64,000 nt of DNA from Streptacidiphilus fuscans. GTDB taxonomy: Bacteria; Actinomycetota; Actinomycetes; Streptomycetales; Streptomycetaceae. Below the pieces are notes generated by a model, which worked only from the letters and a program-made list of their open reading frames with translations, had not been told where the DNA came from and did no database searches. The stretch's first letter is position 1, and each line of letters starts with the position of its first letter. Position numbers and translations under genes: made by a program. Location: positions 294,824-358,823 of the forward strand of contig NZ_JADPRT010000010.1 in the NCBI RefSeq assembly GCF_015690355.1, written 5' to 3'. Below, piece after piece: positions 40,964 to 51,074 of this stretch.

Positions 40964-43231
40964 TCAATCGAAACCGGATCGTTGTGCCGTCGGCGGCCGG
41001 TGTTCCCGCGTCGGGGCCTGCCGTGGACGGCCCACACCCAGGGCTGCGGCCTGGTCCCGCTGGACCCGTGCGCCCGCCTGGTCACCCGCGCGGTCCAGGG
41101 CCTCCGCCATGCGCAGCAGCACCAGCCCTTCAAGGCGTCCGCCGCCCGCGCGCCGGGCCGCCTCCAGCGCCTCGCGCTGGGTGCGCAGGGCTGCCTCGGT
41201 GCCGCCGGAGAGCTCCTGCACCCGGGCCGCGCCGAGGATCGCGGTGACCGCGGCCGACTCGTCGTCGAGCTTGCGGTGCAGGGCGACCGCGGCCCGGTAC
41301 TCGCGCAGCGCGTCCGTGTAGCGGCCCTGGGCGCTGTGGGTGGCGGCGAGGCGGCCGAGCAGCCGGGCCTCGTCGGCGCGCTCGCCCCGGTTGCGGCGCA
41401 GGGTCAGCGCGCGGCCGTAGAAGTCGACGGCGCGGACCAGGTCACCGGAGGCACGGTAGGCGCCGGCGGTGGCCTCCAGGATCCGGCCCACCGCGACCTG
41501 GTCCTGGGCGGCGCGGGCCGGGCCGAGCGCGCTGCGGTAGCGCTCCATGGCCCGGGAGTGTTCACCCGCGGCGGCGTGCAGGTCGCCCAGGTTGACCAGG
41601 GCCGCGGCCTGCCGCTGCGGTTGGGCGCCGCGCCGGGCCAGCTCCTGGACGGCCGAGTGCAGGGCGTACAGGTCGGTGGCGACCGAACGGCCGCGCGCCT
41701 CGCCCCACACCGGCAGTGCCCGGACCAGCGCGGTGGCCAGCCGGGTCACCAGCCCGTCCAGGCCGCCCGCGGCCATGGCGTCCGGGACGGCCAGCAGCAG
41801 GGTGGGCAGCTCCAGGTCCAGCCAGGCCCAGGCCTCGGCGGCGCTGCGGAACCGGAGCGGGACCGGCAGCGGCTCGGGCTCCGGCATGCGGTCCGGCGCG
41901 AGCCGGTGGACGCACGCGCCCAGCAGCCGCACCTGCCGCTCCAGCCACCGGGCCCGGGACAGCTCCACGGCGGCGGGCTTGTCGTGCGCCTCGCGCAGCC
42001 CGGTCAGCACCGGCCGCAGACTCTCCGGCACCCGGAACCGGCCCGGCGCTGCCGCCTCCTCGTGCAGCAGTTGCTGCGCGGCGAGCGAGGCCAACTGCGT
42101 GGCGGCGGCGTCCACCGGGCAGCCGACCAGCGCCGCCGCGCCGCGGGCGTCCAGCACGCCGCCCGGGACGACCGTGGTCAGGCGCAGCAACTGCTGCGCG
42201 CCGCCGCCGAGCGCGCCGTAAACGAGCGCGAAGGTACGCCGCAGCGGGTCCTCGCTGCGCTGCGCGCCTCGCGGCGGGGGCGGCGCGGCGGCGGGGGCCC
42301 CGACGGTGGGCGCGTAGCTGGGCATCGGCGGCACGGCCTGCCCGGGCAGGCCCAGCACGGACGGGCGCTCCGACGGCGCGGGAGCCGACGGGGCCTGCGG
42401 GCGCGTGTACTGCGCGAAGGCCTCAGGGGCGACGTCGCGCAGCGCCTGGAGGGCGTCGGAGAGGGAGGCGCGCGGACGGGTCGCCAGCCAGCCGCCGAGC
42501 AGGCGCAGCGCTCCGGCGTGACAGGCCACCGTCTCCGCCATGGCCTGCGCCGCGACCGGGTCGTTGACCACCCGGACGTCGCCCGCCATGGCGGCCAGCA
42601 GCTCCCGGGCGGCGGTGTAGTCCAGCCCGCCCAGCACGCACGGCCGGGCGTCCGGCACGGAGCTCAGCGGCCCCGAGGTGACGGCCAGCACCAGGGAGCC
42701 CGGGGCGGTCGGCAGCAAGGGCTGGATCTGCCCGCTGCCGGTGACGTCGTCGAGGACCAGCAGCACCTGCTGCTCGGCCAGGTGCGCGCGGACGGCCTCG
42801 GCGGCGGCGCTCTCCGCCTCGTCCGGGGAAAGGGCGGCCGGACGCGGCAGGCCGAGCGCGTCGAGCAGCCGTCGCGCCGGGAAGGGGTCGCGCAGCGAGA
42901 GCCTGACGGCCACGGGGAAGCCGTCGACGAGCTCGGCGGCCAGCCGCAGGGCGAGCGCGGTCCGCCCGGACCCCGGGCGTCCGGCCACGACCAGCACCCG
43001 GGCCGGTGCGGCGGCCTCCTCCGCGCGGTCCGCACGGTCGGTACGGTCGGTGCGGTCCACGCGGTCGGTACGGTCCGTACGGGCGCTGGGGCGCAGTCCG
43101 GGACGGCCGATCTCCTCGCGCAGCAGCGCGAGTTCGGCGCGCCGTCCGACGAACGGCGCAGGCGCGTCGATCAGGCCCGAGGCGCGCAGCACCTCGCTGC
43201 CGGAGGCCGAAGCCGACTGTGCCACGGACAC
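40964..43231 (-). CDS. NB-ARC/TPR protein, AfsR-like without DNA-binding domain
   Basis: The 755-residue protein starts with a segment PFVGRRAELALLREEIG typical of AfsR-type STAND ATPases, then a 9-bp-repeat linker (RTDRTDRVDRTD), the P-loop VVAGRPGSGRTALALRLA and Walker B LLVLDDV. An all-alpha arm follows, then TPR-like repeats (about residues 540-730, LGDLHAAAGEHSRAMERYRSAL). No SARP or HTH domain is present. The P-loop Lys is Arg, so ATP binding may be altered. STAND proteins usually act as signal switches. A 14-bp direct repeat lies upstream of the GTG start. Confidence 0.8.
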   Translation of the reverse strand: MSVAQSASASGSEVLRASGLIDAPAPFVGRRAELALLREEIGRPGLRPSARTDRTDRVDRTDRTDRADRAEEAAAPARVLVVAGRPGSGRTALALRLAAELVDGFPVAVRLSLRDPFPARRLLDALGLPRPAALSPDEAESAAAEAVRAHLAEQQVLLVLDDVTGSGQIQPLLPTAPGSLVLAVTSGPLSSVPDARPCVLGGLDYTAARELLAAMAGDVRVVNDPVAAQAMAETVACHAGALRLLGGWLATRPRASLSDALQALRDVAPEAFAQYTRPQAPSAPAPSERPSVLGLPGQAVPPMPSYAPTVGAPAAAPPPPRGAQRSEDPLRRTFALVYGALGGGAQQLLRLTTVVPGGVLDARGAAALVGCPVDAAATQLASLAAQQLLHEEAAAPGRFRVPESLRPVLTGLREAHDKPAAVELSRARWLERQVRLLGACVHRLAPDRMPEPEPLPVPLRFRSAAEAWAWLDLELPTLLLAVPDAMAAGGLDGLVTRLATALVRALPVWGEARGRSVATDLYALHSAVQELARRGAQPQRQAAALVNLGDLHAAAGEHSRAMERYRSALGPARAAQDQVAVGRILEATAGAYRASGDLVRAVDFYGRALTLRRNRGERADEARLLGRLAATHSAQGRYTDALREYRAAVALHRKLDDESAAVTAILGAARVQELSGGTEAALRTQREALEAARRAGGGRLEGLVLLRMAEALDRAGDQAGARVQRDQAAALGVGRPRQAPTREHRPPTAQRSGFD
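43023..43085 (-). repeat. 9-bp tandem repeat x7 in the NB-ARC protein gene
   Basis: Seven units of the type GTACGGTCG (plus strand) encode R-T/V/A-D triplets between the N-terminal STAND motif and the P-loop. Confidence 0.9.
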
Positions 43232-43249
43232 GAGCGCCGCTCCCGTCGG

Positions 43250-43279
43250 TCAGGTGACAGGGCAATCAGGTGACAGGGC
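43250..43279. promoter_or_regulatory. 14-bp direct repeat upstream of the NB-ARC gene
   Basis: TCAGGTGACAGGGC at 43250-43263 and again at 43266-43279, 16 bp apart and 19 bp upstream of the GTG. It could be a direct-repeat binding site or one more local duplication; the gene-proximal position fits a leader rather than a promoter. Confidence 0.5.
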
Positions 43280-43400
43280 CAGAAGGCTGGCCACTGACTT
43301 CTGACGCAGCGTAATTCACTCGGAGCACACGCAGGCACACGTTCACACCGGCGTGCGGAAGCACGGTCGAATATCGCTCAATCGGCTCACATGCCAGGTA

Positions 43401-44048
43401 TTAGAACGGGCGTGCGGGCCAGGGGGCTTCGGCGGGGCGGAGGGCGTCGAGGCCGTTGGCGGCCAGGACCGCCGAGAGCGCCAGCGCGCCCGCGACGAGG
43501 GCGCCGTTGTGGAGGTCGCCCGCGAGGGCGCGGCTGACGACCTCGGTCAGCGGGAAGCGGGCGACCTGGAGGTCGAGCTCCTCGCCCTCGGCCTGGAACC
43601 GCTCGCCCTCGGACTCGGCCAGGTCGCGGGCCAGGTAGATCCGGATCGCCTCGTCGGAGCCGCCGGAGGTCGGGTAGAGGTCAACCAGCACCCGCCAGTC
43701 CCCCGCCTTGTGGTGCGCCTCCTCGTAGAGCTCCCGCTGCGCGGCGTGCAGCGGGTTCTCCCCGGGGATGTCGAGCAGGCCGGCCGGCAGCTCCCAGAGC
43801 CGGTGCCGGACCGGGTGGCGGTACTGACGTACCAGCAGCACCCGGTCCTGCTCGTCCAGGGCGATCACGGCGACCGCCCCGGGGTGCTTCATGTAGTCGC
43901 GCGTCGCGGCGCGGCCGTCCGGCATGACCACGTCGTCCGAGACGATGTCCCAGACCTTCCCCTCGAAGGCGGGCCGTTCGGCGACGACCTCCCACGAGTC
44001 GGGCGTGTCCACAAGGTCCTGCTGGACGGGCTGCTCCGCGGCGCTCAC
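43401..44048 (-). CDS. Nudix hydrolase, ADP-ribose pyrophosphatase-like
   Basis: The 215-residue enzyme resembles ADP-ribose pyrophosphatases, cleaving ADP-ribose to AMP and ribose 5-phosphate. The Nudix region WELPAGLLDIPGE followed by AAQRELYEEAHHKAG keeps the REL.EE core but has His where the canonical box has Gly after EEA, and one extra residue before GE. GGGAGGGA precedes the GTG. It is 41 bp downstream of pyrG on the same strand, the usual streptomycete pair, so it is probably co-transcribed. Confidence 0.93.
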   Translation of the reverse strand: MSAAEQPVQQDLVDTPDSWEVVAERPAFEGKVWDIVSDDVVMPDGRAATRDYMKHPGAVAVIALDEQDRVLLVRQYRHPVRHRLWELPAGLLDIPGENPLHAAQRELYEEAHHKAGDWRVLVDLYPTSGGSDEAIRIYLARDLAESEGERFQAEGEELDLQVARFPLTEVVSRALAGDLHNGALVAGALALSAVLAANGLDALRPAEAPWPARPF

Positions 44049-44089
44049 GACGTTCCCTCCCTGGCGGTTTCCGCCGACCTTACTGGGCT

Positions 44090-45817
<1,728 letters not shown>

Positions 45818-46385
45818 GAGGGGGCTCCCGTGGTCGCGTCATCACCTGCACCGCTCTGCCGAGAGAGGCCGAGGGGGGTGGTGGATCGTAAGGGGTACGG
45901 AGCCTGAACCGTCGTGGGACGAGCCCTGCGAAGCGGGCTCAGTACCAATCCACGGGATACCAGGGTATCAGTGCCGCGAGCCGCCCGCGTTCCGACCGGC
46001 CGGAACCGGCGCGCCGGTCCCCGCTATCGCGGCAGACCAGCAGGCGGCGCGGAACATCACCGGCAGGTGGCGCGGAAGATCGGGGCGCGGACCGGCACGC
46101 CGGTTCCGGATCGTGTCCACAGCGACCCAAGATCCGTCGTATTCTGCACGGACACCGTCCGCATCAGAAGCCCCCTCCGCACCCCGTCGCCGCACGGCGG
46201 GACCGGTGTTCCAACCTCGGTACCGCACACGGCTTCTGTGACGCAGCGACGTTCAGCACCACTCCCCTCGGCCCCACCCCCTCCGCTCCACCCCGGCTCG
46301 ACCCCCACAGCCCCACACTCAGTCCCCGCACTCAGTCCTGCACCGTCTTGCACCCTGCACCCTGCACCGCGAACTGGAGAACCAC
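45818..46385. other. 568-bp divergent region, pyrG to GH15 gene
   Basis: No gene is supported. It contains GATACCAGGGTATC (45956-45969, a 6+6 palindrome likely near the pyrG promoter), two self-palindromic elements forming a large inverted repeat (46002-46107), and a leader of short repeats before the GH15 start (CACTCAGTCC twice, then GCACCCT three times, 46314-46370). Confidence 0.6.
46002..46107. repeat. 19-bp inverted repeat of self-palindromic elements
   Basis: The element at 46002-46020 (core ACCGGCGCGCCGGT) is repeated in inverse orientation at 46089-46107 (core ACCGGCACGCCGGT) with one mismatch over 19 bp and a 68-bp spacer. Each element can form its own hairpin or they can pair with each other. 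Confidence 0.75.
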
Positions 46386-48374
46386 GTGGCCGCCCGCATC
46401 GAGGACTATGCGCTCATCGGCGACATGCAGACCGCAGCCCTGGTCAGCCGGGACGGCGCGGTCGACTGGCTCTGCCTGCCCCGCTTCGACTCGCCCGCCG
46501 TCTTCGCGGGCCTGCTCGGCACGGACGAGCACGGCTTCTGGCGCATCGGCCCGGCCGAGCCGGTGCCGGTCGTGGAGGAGGAACAGCCGGTCGAGGCGGA
46601 GTCGTTCGCGACCGCACCCTTCGGGGCTGAGCCCTTCGAGACGGTGCCCTTCGAGGCTGCGCCCTTCGAGACGGTGCCCTTCGAAGACAGCGGCGAGTTC
46701 CGGGTGCTGCCGCCGACGGCCGCCGCTCCGGCTCCGCCCGCGGCGCGCCGCCGGTACCGGGGCGACTCGCTGGTGCTGGAGCAGGAGTGGGACCTGCCCG
46801 GCGGCACGGTGCGGGTGATCGACTTCATGCCGCCGCGTGGCCTGCCCGAGCGGGGCGCGGTGCCGCAGATGATCCGGATCGTGGAGGGCGTCTCCGGCCA
46901 GGCGCGGATGCGCTCGGCGCTGCGGATGCGGTTCTCCTACGGCCGGGTCGTCCCCTGGGTGCACCGGGTCGAGGACGGCGAGCAGTCGCGGACGGTCGCG
47001 GTGGCGGGGCCGGACTCGGTGTGGCTGGACGGCGAGGCCGAGACCTACGGCCGGAACCTGACCACCTACGCCGACTTCACCGTCTCCGAGGGCGACCGGA
47101 TCGCGTTCGCGCTGACCTGGCAGCCCTCCCACCTCGGCGCCCCCGACCAGCCCGACCCCGAGGAGGCGCTGGCGACGACGGAGGAGTTCTGGCGCGACTG
47201 GGTCGCCCAGTGCACCTACCAGGGCCCCTACCGCGAGGCCGTGGTCCGCTCCCTGATCACGCTCAAGGCGCTGACCTACGCGCCCACCGGCGGCATCGTC
47301 GCCGCGCCCACCACCTCCCTGCCGGAGGACATCGGCGGGGTCCGGAACTGGGACTACCGCTTCACCTGGCTGCGGGACGCCACGATCACCCTCTCCTCGC
47401 TGCTGCGCACCGGCTACCGCGACGAGGCCCGCGCCTGGCGCGAGTGGCTGCTGCGCGCGGTGGCCGGGGACCCGGAGAACCTGCAGATCATGTACGGCAT
47501 CGCCGGCGAGCGCGAGCTGTCCGAGACGACGCTGGACTGGCTGCCCGGCTACGAGAACTCCGTCCCGGTCCGGATCGGCAACGGCGCCGCCGACCAGCTC
47601 CAGCTGGACGTCTACGGCGAGGTCGTCGAGGCGCTGCACCTGGCCCACATGACCGGCCTGGCCCGCAACGACCACGCCCACATGCTGCAACTGCGCCTGA
47701 TCTCCTGGCTGGAGCAGCATTGGAACGACCCGGACGAGGGCATCTGGGAGGTCCGCGGCCCGCGCCGCCACTTCGTCCACTCCAAGGTGATGGCCTGGGT
47801 CGCGGTCGACCGCACCATCCGCATGTTCGAGCAGACCCCGAACGAGGGCCCACTGGAGCGCTGGCGCGAGCTGCGCGACAGGATCCACGAGGATGTCTGC
47901 GAGCACGGCTACGACCCCGATCGCAACACCTTCACCCAGTCCTACGGCTCCAAGGAGCTGGACGCCTCCCTGCTGCTGATCCCACAGGTCGGCTTCCTGC
48001 CCCCGGACGACAAGCGCGTGATCGGCACCATCGAGGCCATCCAGCGCGAGCTGATGACGCCCGACGGCTTCGTGCTGCGCTACCCCACCTCGGGCGGCGA
48101 GGAGGGCGTGGACGGCCTCCCCGGCGACGAGGGCGCCTTCCTGGCCTGCTCCTTCTGGCTCGCCGACGACCTGGCGATGATCGGCCGGGTCGGCGAGGCG
48201 AGAGAGCTGTTCGACAAGCTGCTCGCCATCCGCAATGACGTGGGCCTGCTGGCCGAGGAGTGGGACCCGCGGCTGCAGCGCCAGGTCGGCAACTTCCCGC
48301 AGGCCTTCAGCCATGTCCCGCTGATCGACACCGCCCTGCGCCTGACCGCCTGCGGCGGACTGCCGGGGCTGTAG
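46386..48374 (+). CDS. glycoside hydrolase family 15 protein (glucoamylase/trehalase-like)
   Basis: The 662-residue protein has a GH15 N-terminal beta-domain (IEDYALIGDMQTAALVSRDGAVDWLCLPRFDSPAVFA) and an (alpha/alpha)6 catalytic barrel (VRNWDYRFTWLRDA, LLAEEWD and NFPQAFSHVPLI). In actinobacteria several such proteins are cytosolic trehalases; glucoamylase activity is the alternative. There is no signal peptide. A 75-bp, five-unit repeat encodes a PFE-rich insert (about residues 78-102) within the N-terminal domain. GGAGA is six bases before the GTG start. Confidence 0.92.
   Translation: MAARIEDYALIGDMQTAALVSRDGAVDWLCLPRFDSPAVFAGLLGTDEHGFWRIGPAEPVPVVEEEQPVEAESFATAPFGAEPFETVPFEAAPFETVPFEDSGEFRVLPPTAAAPAPPAARRRYRGDSLVLEQEWDLPGGTVRVIDFMPPRGLPERGAVPQMIRIVEGVSGQARMRSALRMRFSYGRVVPWVHRVEDGEQSRTVAVAGPDSVWLDGEAETYGRNLTTYADFTVSEGDRIAFALTWQPSHLGAPDQPDPEEALATTEEFWRDWVAQCTYQGPYREAVVRSLITLKALTYAPTGGIVAAPTTSLPEDIGGVRNWDYRFTWLRDATITLSSLLRTGYRDEARAWREWLLRAVAGDPENLQIMYGIAGERELSETTLDWLPGYENSVPVRIGNGAADQLQLDVYGEVVEALHLAHMTGLARNDHAHMLQLRLISWLEQHWNDPDEGIWEVRGPRRHFVHSKVMAWVAVDRTIRMFEQTPNEGPLERWRELRDRIHEDVCEHGYDPDRNTFTQSYGSKELDASLLLIPQVGFLPPDDKRVIGTIEAIQRELMTPDGFVLRYPTSGGEEGVDGLPGDEGAFLACSFWLADDLAMIGRVGEARELFDKLLAIRNDVGLLAEEWDPRLQRQVGNFPQAFSHVPLIDTALRLTACGGLPGL
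46617..46691 (+). repeat. 15-bp tandem repeat x5 inside the GH15 gene
   Basis: Five units beginning CCCTTCGRRGMNG encode PFGAE, PFETV, PFEAA, PFETV and PFEDS; units 2 and 4 are identical. Confidence 0.92.
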
Positions 48375-48472
48375 GCCGTTCGTCAGACGGGCCCGTGGCG
48401 CTGGCCCGTGCCGTAGGCCCCGGAGAACCGCCGGGGTGAGGCGGGTAGGGGCGAGCAGGGGCGGCGACCTCC

Positions 48473-48495
48473 TTTTGTACACTGGAGGAACAAAA
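48473..48495 (+). promoter_or_regulatory. inverted repeat before the HAD hydrolase gene
   Basis: TTTTGT (48473-48478) and ACAAAA (48490-48495) form a 6+6 dyad with an 11-base spacer; CCTCC/GGAGG within it form a second. This A/T-rich patch 32 bp before the GTG is probably the promoter/operator. Confidence 0.5.
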
Positions 48496-48526
48496 CCTGC
48501 CGCCCCACCTCACCAGGGAGCCTCCC

Positions 48527-49183
48527 GTGGACCTGACCGCCCGTGCACTGCTGCTGGACATGGACGGCACCCTGGTCGACTCCGGGGCCGTGGTGATGCG
48601 CGTCTGGGGACGCTGGGCCGCCGAGCACGGCATCCCGATGGAGCGGGTCGAGGCCGTCGTCCACGGGCGTCAGGGCCACCTGAGCATGGCCATCCTGCTG
48701 CCGGACCGGCCGACGGCGGAGAACCACGCCGACAACGCCTGGATGCTCGCCGCGGAGACCGCCGACGTCGACGGCATCGTCCCGATACCGGGCGCACCCG
48801 CATTCCTCGCCGCGCTGACGGCCGGAGCGGTCCCGCACGCCCTGGTCACCTCGGCGGACGTCGCCCTCTCCGACGCGCGGATGCACGCGGCGGGCCTTCC
48901 CATGCCGCGGACCCGCGTCACCGCCGAGGACGTCAGCGCCAGCAAGCCGGACCCGGAGGGCTTCCTCAAGGGCGCGGCGCAGCTCGGCTTCTCCCCCGAG
49001 GACTGCGTGGTCTTCGAGGACTCCGAGGCGGGCGTCGCGGCCGGACTGGCTGCGGGCATGCGCGTCGTCGGCATCGGCGCGGCGACCGCCGGCTACGGCG
49101 CGACCGTCTCGGTGGACTCGCTGGAGCAGGTCTCCGTGACGACCGGCCCGGACGGCGTCGTCACCCTCAAGATCACCGGCTGA
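48527..49183 (+). CDS. HAD-superfamily phosphatase
   Basis: The 218-residue cytosolic enzyme has the HAD motifs DMDGTLVDSG (nucleophile Asp in motif I), TSAD (motif II), KPDPEGF (motif III Lys) and VFEDSEAGVAAG (motif IV). The helical cap between motifs I and II places it with sugar-phosphate phosphatases and phosphoglucomutase-like HADs. GGAG is six bases before the GTG start. It follows the GH15 gene but has its own dyad and is probably separately controlled. It converges with the VOC gene. Confidence 0.92.
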   Translation: MDLTARALLLDMDGTLVDSGAVVMRVWGRWAAEHGIPMERVEAVVHGRQGHLSMAILLPDRPTAENHADNAWMLAAETADVDGIVPIPGAPAFLAALTAGAVPHALVTSADVALSDARMHAAGLPMPRTRVTAEDVSASKPDPEGFLKGAAQLGFSPEDCVVFEDSEAGVAAGLAAGMRVVGIGAATAGYGATVSVDSLEQVSVTTGPDGVVTLKITG

Positions 49184-49204
49184 GCAGGCGTACCAAGGGC
49201 CGCC

Positions 49205-49618
49205 TCAGCTCCCGGTGCGGTCCTTGGGCACCTGCTGGACGATCCAGCCGTTGCCGTCCGGGTCGCTGAACGTCAGGAAGGTGTTCCACGGGCCGCCGTG
49301 GCCGGGGTTCTGGCCGGTCTCGCCGAAGTGGAACACCTCGCTCGCGCCGACGCCGCGCTCGACCAGGTGGGCCCGCGCCGCGTCGATGTCGGTGACGCAG
49401 AGCTGCAGGCCCTGGTAGCTGCCCGGCTCGGACCGGGTCAGGCCCTCACCGACCACGACCGAGCAGCCGGACCCGGGCGGGGTGAGCTGGACGACCCGCA
49501 TGGCCGGGCTCATCCGCCGGTCGACGTCGACGTGGAAGCCGACCTGTTCGCTGTAGAAGACCTTGGCCCGGTCGACGTCCGCGACCGGGAGCACGACGAC
49601 CTCAAGAGTCCAGTCCAT
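49205..49618 (-). CDS. VOC family (glyoxalase/bleomycin-resistance fold) protein
   Basis: The 137-residue protein has the paired beta-alpha-beta-beta-beta units of the VOC fold (VVLPVADVDRAKVFYSEQVGFHVDVD and LQLCVTDIDAARAHLVERGV, ending FSDPDGNGWIVQQVP). Metal-dependent dioxygenase, isomerase or antibiotic-binding roles all occur in this family and the sequence does not decide. The ATG at 49618 follows GTGGAGCC closely; the extra upstream codons look non-coding. Confidence 0.88.
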   Translation of the reverse strand: MDWTLEVVVLPVADVDRAKVFYSEQVGFHVDVDRRMSPAMRVVQLTPPGSGCSVVVGEGLTRSEPGSYQGLQLCVTDIDAARAHLVERGVGASEVFHFGETGQNPGHGGPWNTFLTFSDPDGNGWIVQQVPKDRTGS

Positions 49619-49688
49619 GGCTCCACGATGGCAGCAGAGGCCGCTCGGCACCTGTCGGGCCGGCTTCTCCGTGGCCGGCTCCGGGCGG

Positions 49689-49730
49689 TCAGCTCTCGGT
49701 GCTCAGCCTTCCGTGGTCAGCCTTCCGTGG
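49689..49730 (-). repeat. 14-bp tandem repeat x3 containing a stop codon
   Basis: TCAGCCTTCCGTGG occurs perfectly at 49703-49716 and 49717-49730, with a decayed copy at 49689-49702. The TCA of each copy is a stop on the minus strand; the one at 49717-49719 ends the glycosyltransferase. Confidence 0.9.
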
Positions 49731-50955
49731 TCAGCTCGTCGTAGACGCTGAGCACCTGGGCCACCGTGTCCGCCTCGGTCGGCCAGGTCTCCGCCTGCTG
49801 CGGGCCGGCCTCGGCCAGCTCGGCGCGACGGGCCGGGTCGGCGAGCAGCGAGGAGACCGCCGCCGCCAGTGCCGTCGCGTCGCCCGGCGGAACCAGCACC
49901 GCCGCGTCGCCGACCAGCTCGGGCAGGCCGCCGACCGCGGTGGTGACCACCGGGACGCCCGCCCGCAGCGCCTCCTGGGCGACCATCGGCCGCGCCTCCC
50001 AGCGCGAGGAGATCACCACGACGTCGGCCGCGGCCAGCAGCTCCGCCACGTCCGCGCGGAAGCCCAGCAGCTTGGCCGGGAGCCGCTCCGACTTGATCCG
50101 CGCCTTGAGCGCGGGCCCGTCGGCGCCCTCGCCCGCGATCACCACCAGCGGCTGCGGCGCCGACTCGTCCCCGCTGCGCCAGCCGGAGGCGGCGTCCAGC
50201 AGCAGGTGGAAGTTCTTCTGCGGCGTCAGGCGGCCGATCGCCAGCACGATCGGGCGGTCCCGGTAGTCCTTGCCCGGCTTGGCAGCGGCCTTTCCCGGCT
50301 TGCCGCCCAGGAGTTGACGCCGCGTCTCCTCCCGGCTCGCGGTGGCCGGGGCCAACGGCGGTGCGACGACCGGGCCGAGGCGCGCGTCGGTCGCACCCAG
50401 GTCACGGGCGCGGGCGACCAGGTCGGACGAGGCGCCCAGCATCAGGTCGGCGGCGCGCGCCACCCGGCGCTCCATCATCCGCAGCAGCCGCCGCTCCACG
50501 CCGGTCGCCAGGTTGGCCGAGTGGGAGGTGACCACCAGCGGCGTCTCCGCCCGGGCCCAGCCTCGGGCGGTGCGCAGCGCCAGGTCGGACAGCAGCGCGG
50601 CACGCAGGCCGTGGGCGTGCACCAGCGAGGCGCGGGCGAAGGCCTTGCGCAGCTCGCCGACGGCGGCGCTGTCGGTGCGTGGACCGGGCGTCGGTGTGAT
50701 CTCCACGGCGTGGAAGCGGGCTCCGGCCCCGGAGAAGCCGAACAGCTTGTCCGTCTCCGCGGGCCCGCACACGGTCACCTCGACCCCGTGCGCGCTCAGG
50801 CCCTCGGCCAGCGAGCGCACATGCGCTCCGATGCCGCCGGTCGTCCCGGCCAGCACCAGCACGGCCTTGAGCTCCTCGCTCGACACAGCTGGGGTGCTCT
50901 GCTCCACGATCCGCGCCGTCTCTCTTCCGTCGGTCAGTCGGTACTCAGTCATCAC
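49717..50955 (-). CDS. GT4 family glycosyltransferase
   Basis: The 412-residue protein has a GT-B fold. The N-domain starts KAVLVLAGTTGGIGAHVRSLAEGL and contains VHAHGLRAALLSDL; the C-domain has VLAIGRLTPQKNFHLLL and the nucleotide-sugar region RWEARPMVAQEALRAGVPVVTTAVGGLPELV with the EAL motif of retaining GT4 enzymes. No membrane span is present, so it should act at the cytosolic face. Acceptor unknown. It is downstream of recN on the same strand. A perfect 16-bp duplication lies just upstream of its start (GTG 50955 or ATG 50952). Confidence 0.9.
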   Translation of the reverse strand: MMTEYRLTDGRETARIVEQSTPAVSSEELKAVLVLAGTTGGIGAHVRSLAEGLSAHGVEVTVCGPAETDKLFGFSGAGARFHAVEITPTPGPRTDSAAVGELRKAFARASLVHAHGLRAALLSDLALRTARGWARAETPLVVTSHSANLATGVERRLLRMMERRVARAADLMLGASSDLVARARDLGATDARLGPVVAPPLAPATASREETRRQLLGGKPGKAAAKPGKDYRDRPIVLAIGRLTPQKNFHLLLDAASGWRSGDESAPQPLVVIAGEGADGPALKARIKSERLPAKLLGFRADVAELLAAADVVVISSRWEARPMVAQEALRAGVPVVTTAVGGLPELVGDAAVLVPPGDATALAAAVSSLLADPARRAELAEAGPQQAETWPTEADTVAQVLSVYDELTTEG

Positions 50956-50972
50956 TGCCAGGGGTTGCTGCG

Positions 50973-51004
50973 GGGGCTGTTATGTCCAGGGGCTGTTATG
51001 TCCA
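50973..51004 (-). repeat. perfect 16-bp tandem duplication upstream of the GT4 gene
   Basis: GGGGCTGTTATGTCCA at 50973-50988 is repeated at 50989-51004. On the minus strand each copy contains CATAAC, so a -10-like element would be doubled. Confidence 0.92.
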
Positions 51005-51074
51005 TGATCCGCCACATGGGCCGCCGTCCGGTGCATCACCATGGCAGTTCGGGCCGCAGTTGCCCAGGGCGGGG

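Noticed and set aside
46332..48482. A 716-residue minus-strand frame opposite the GH15 gene
   Set aside because: Antisense shadow of a well-supported GH15 protein; low-complexity Arg/Val/Gly composition.
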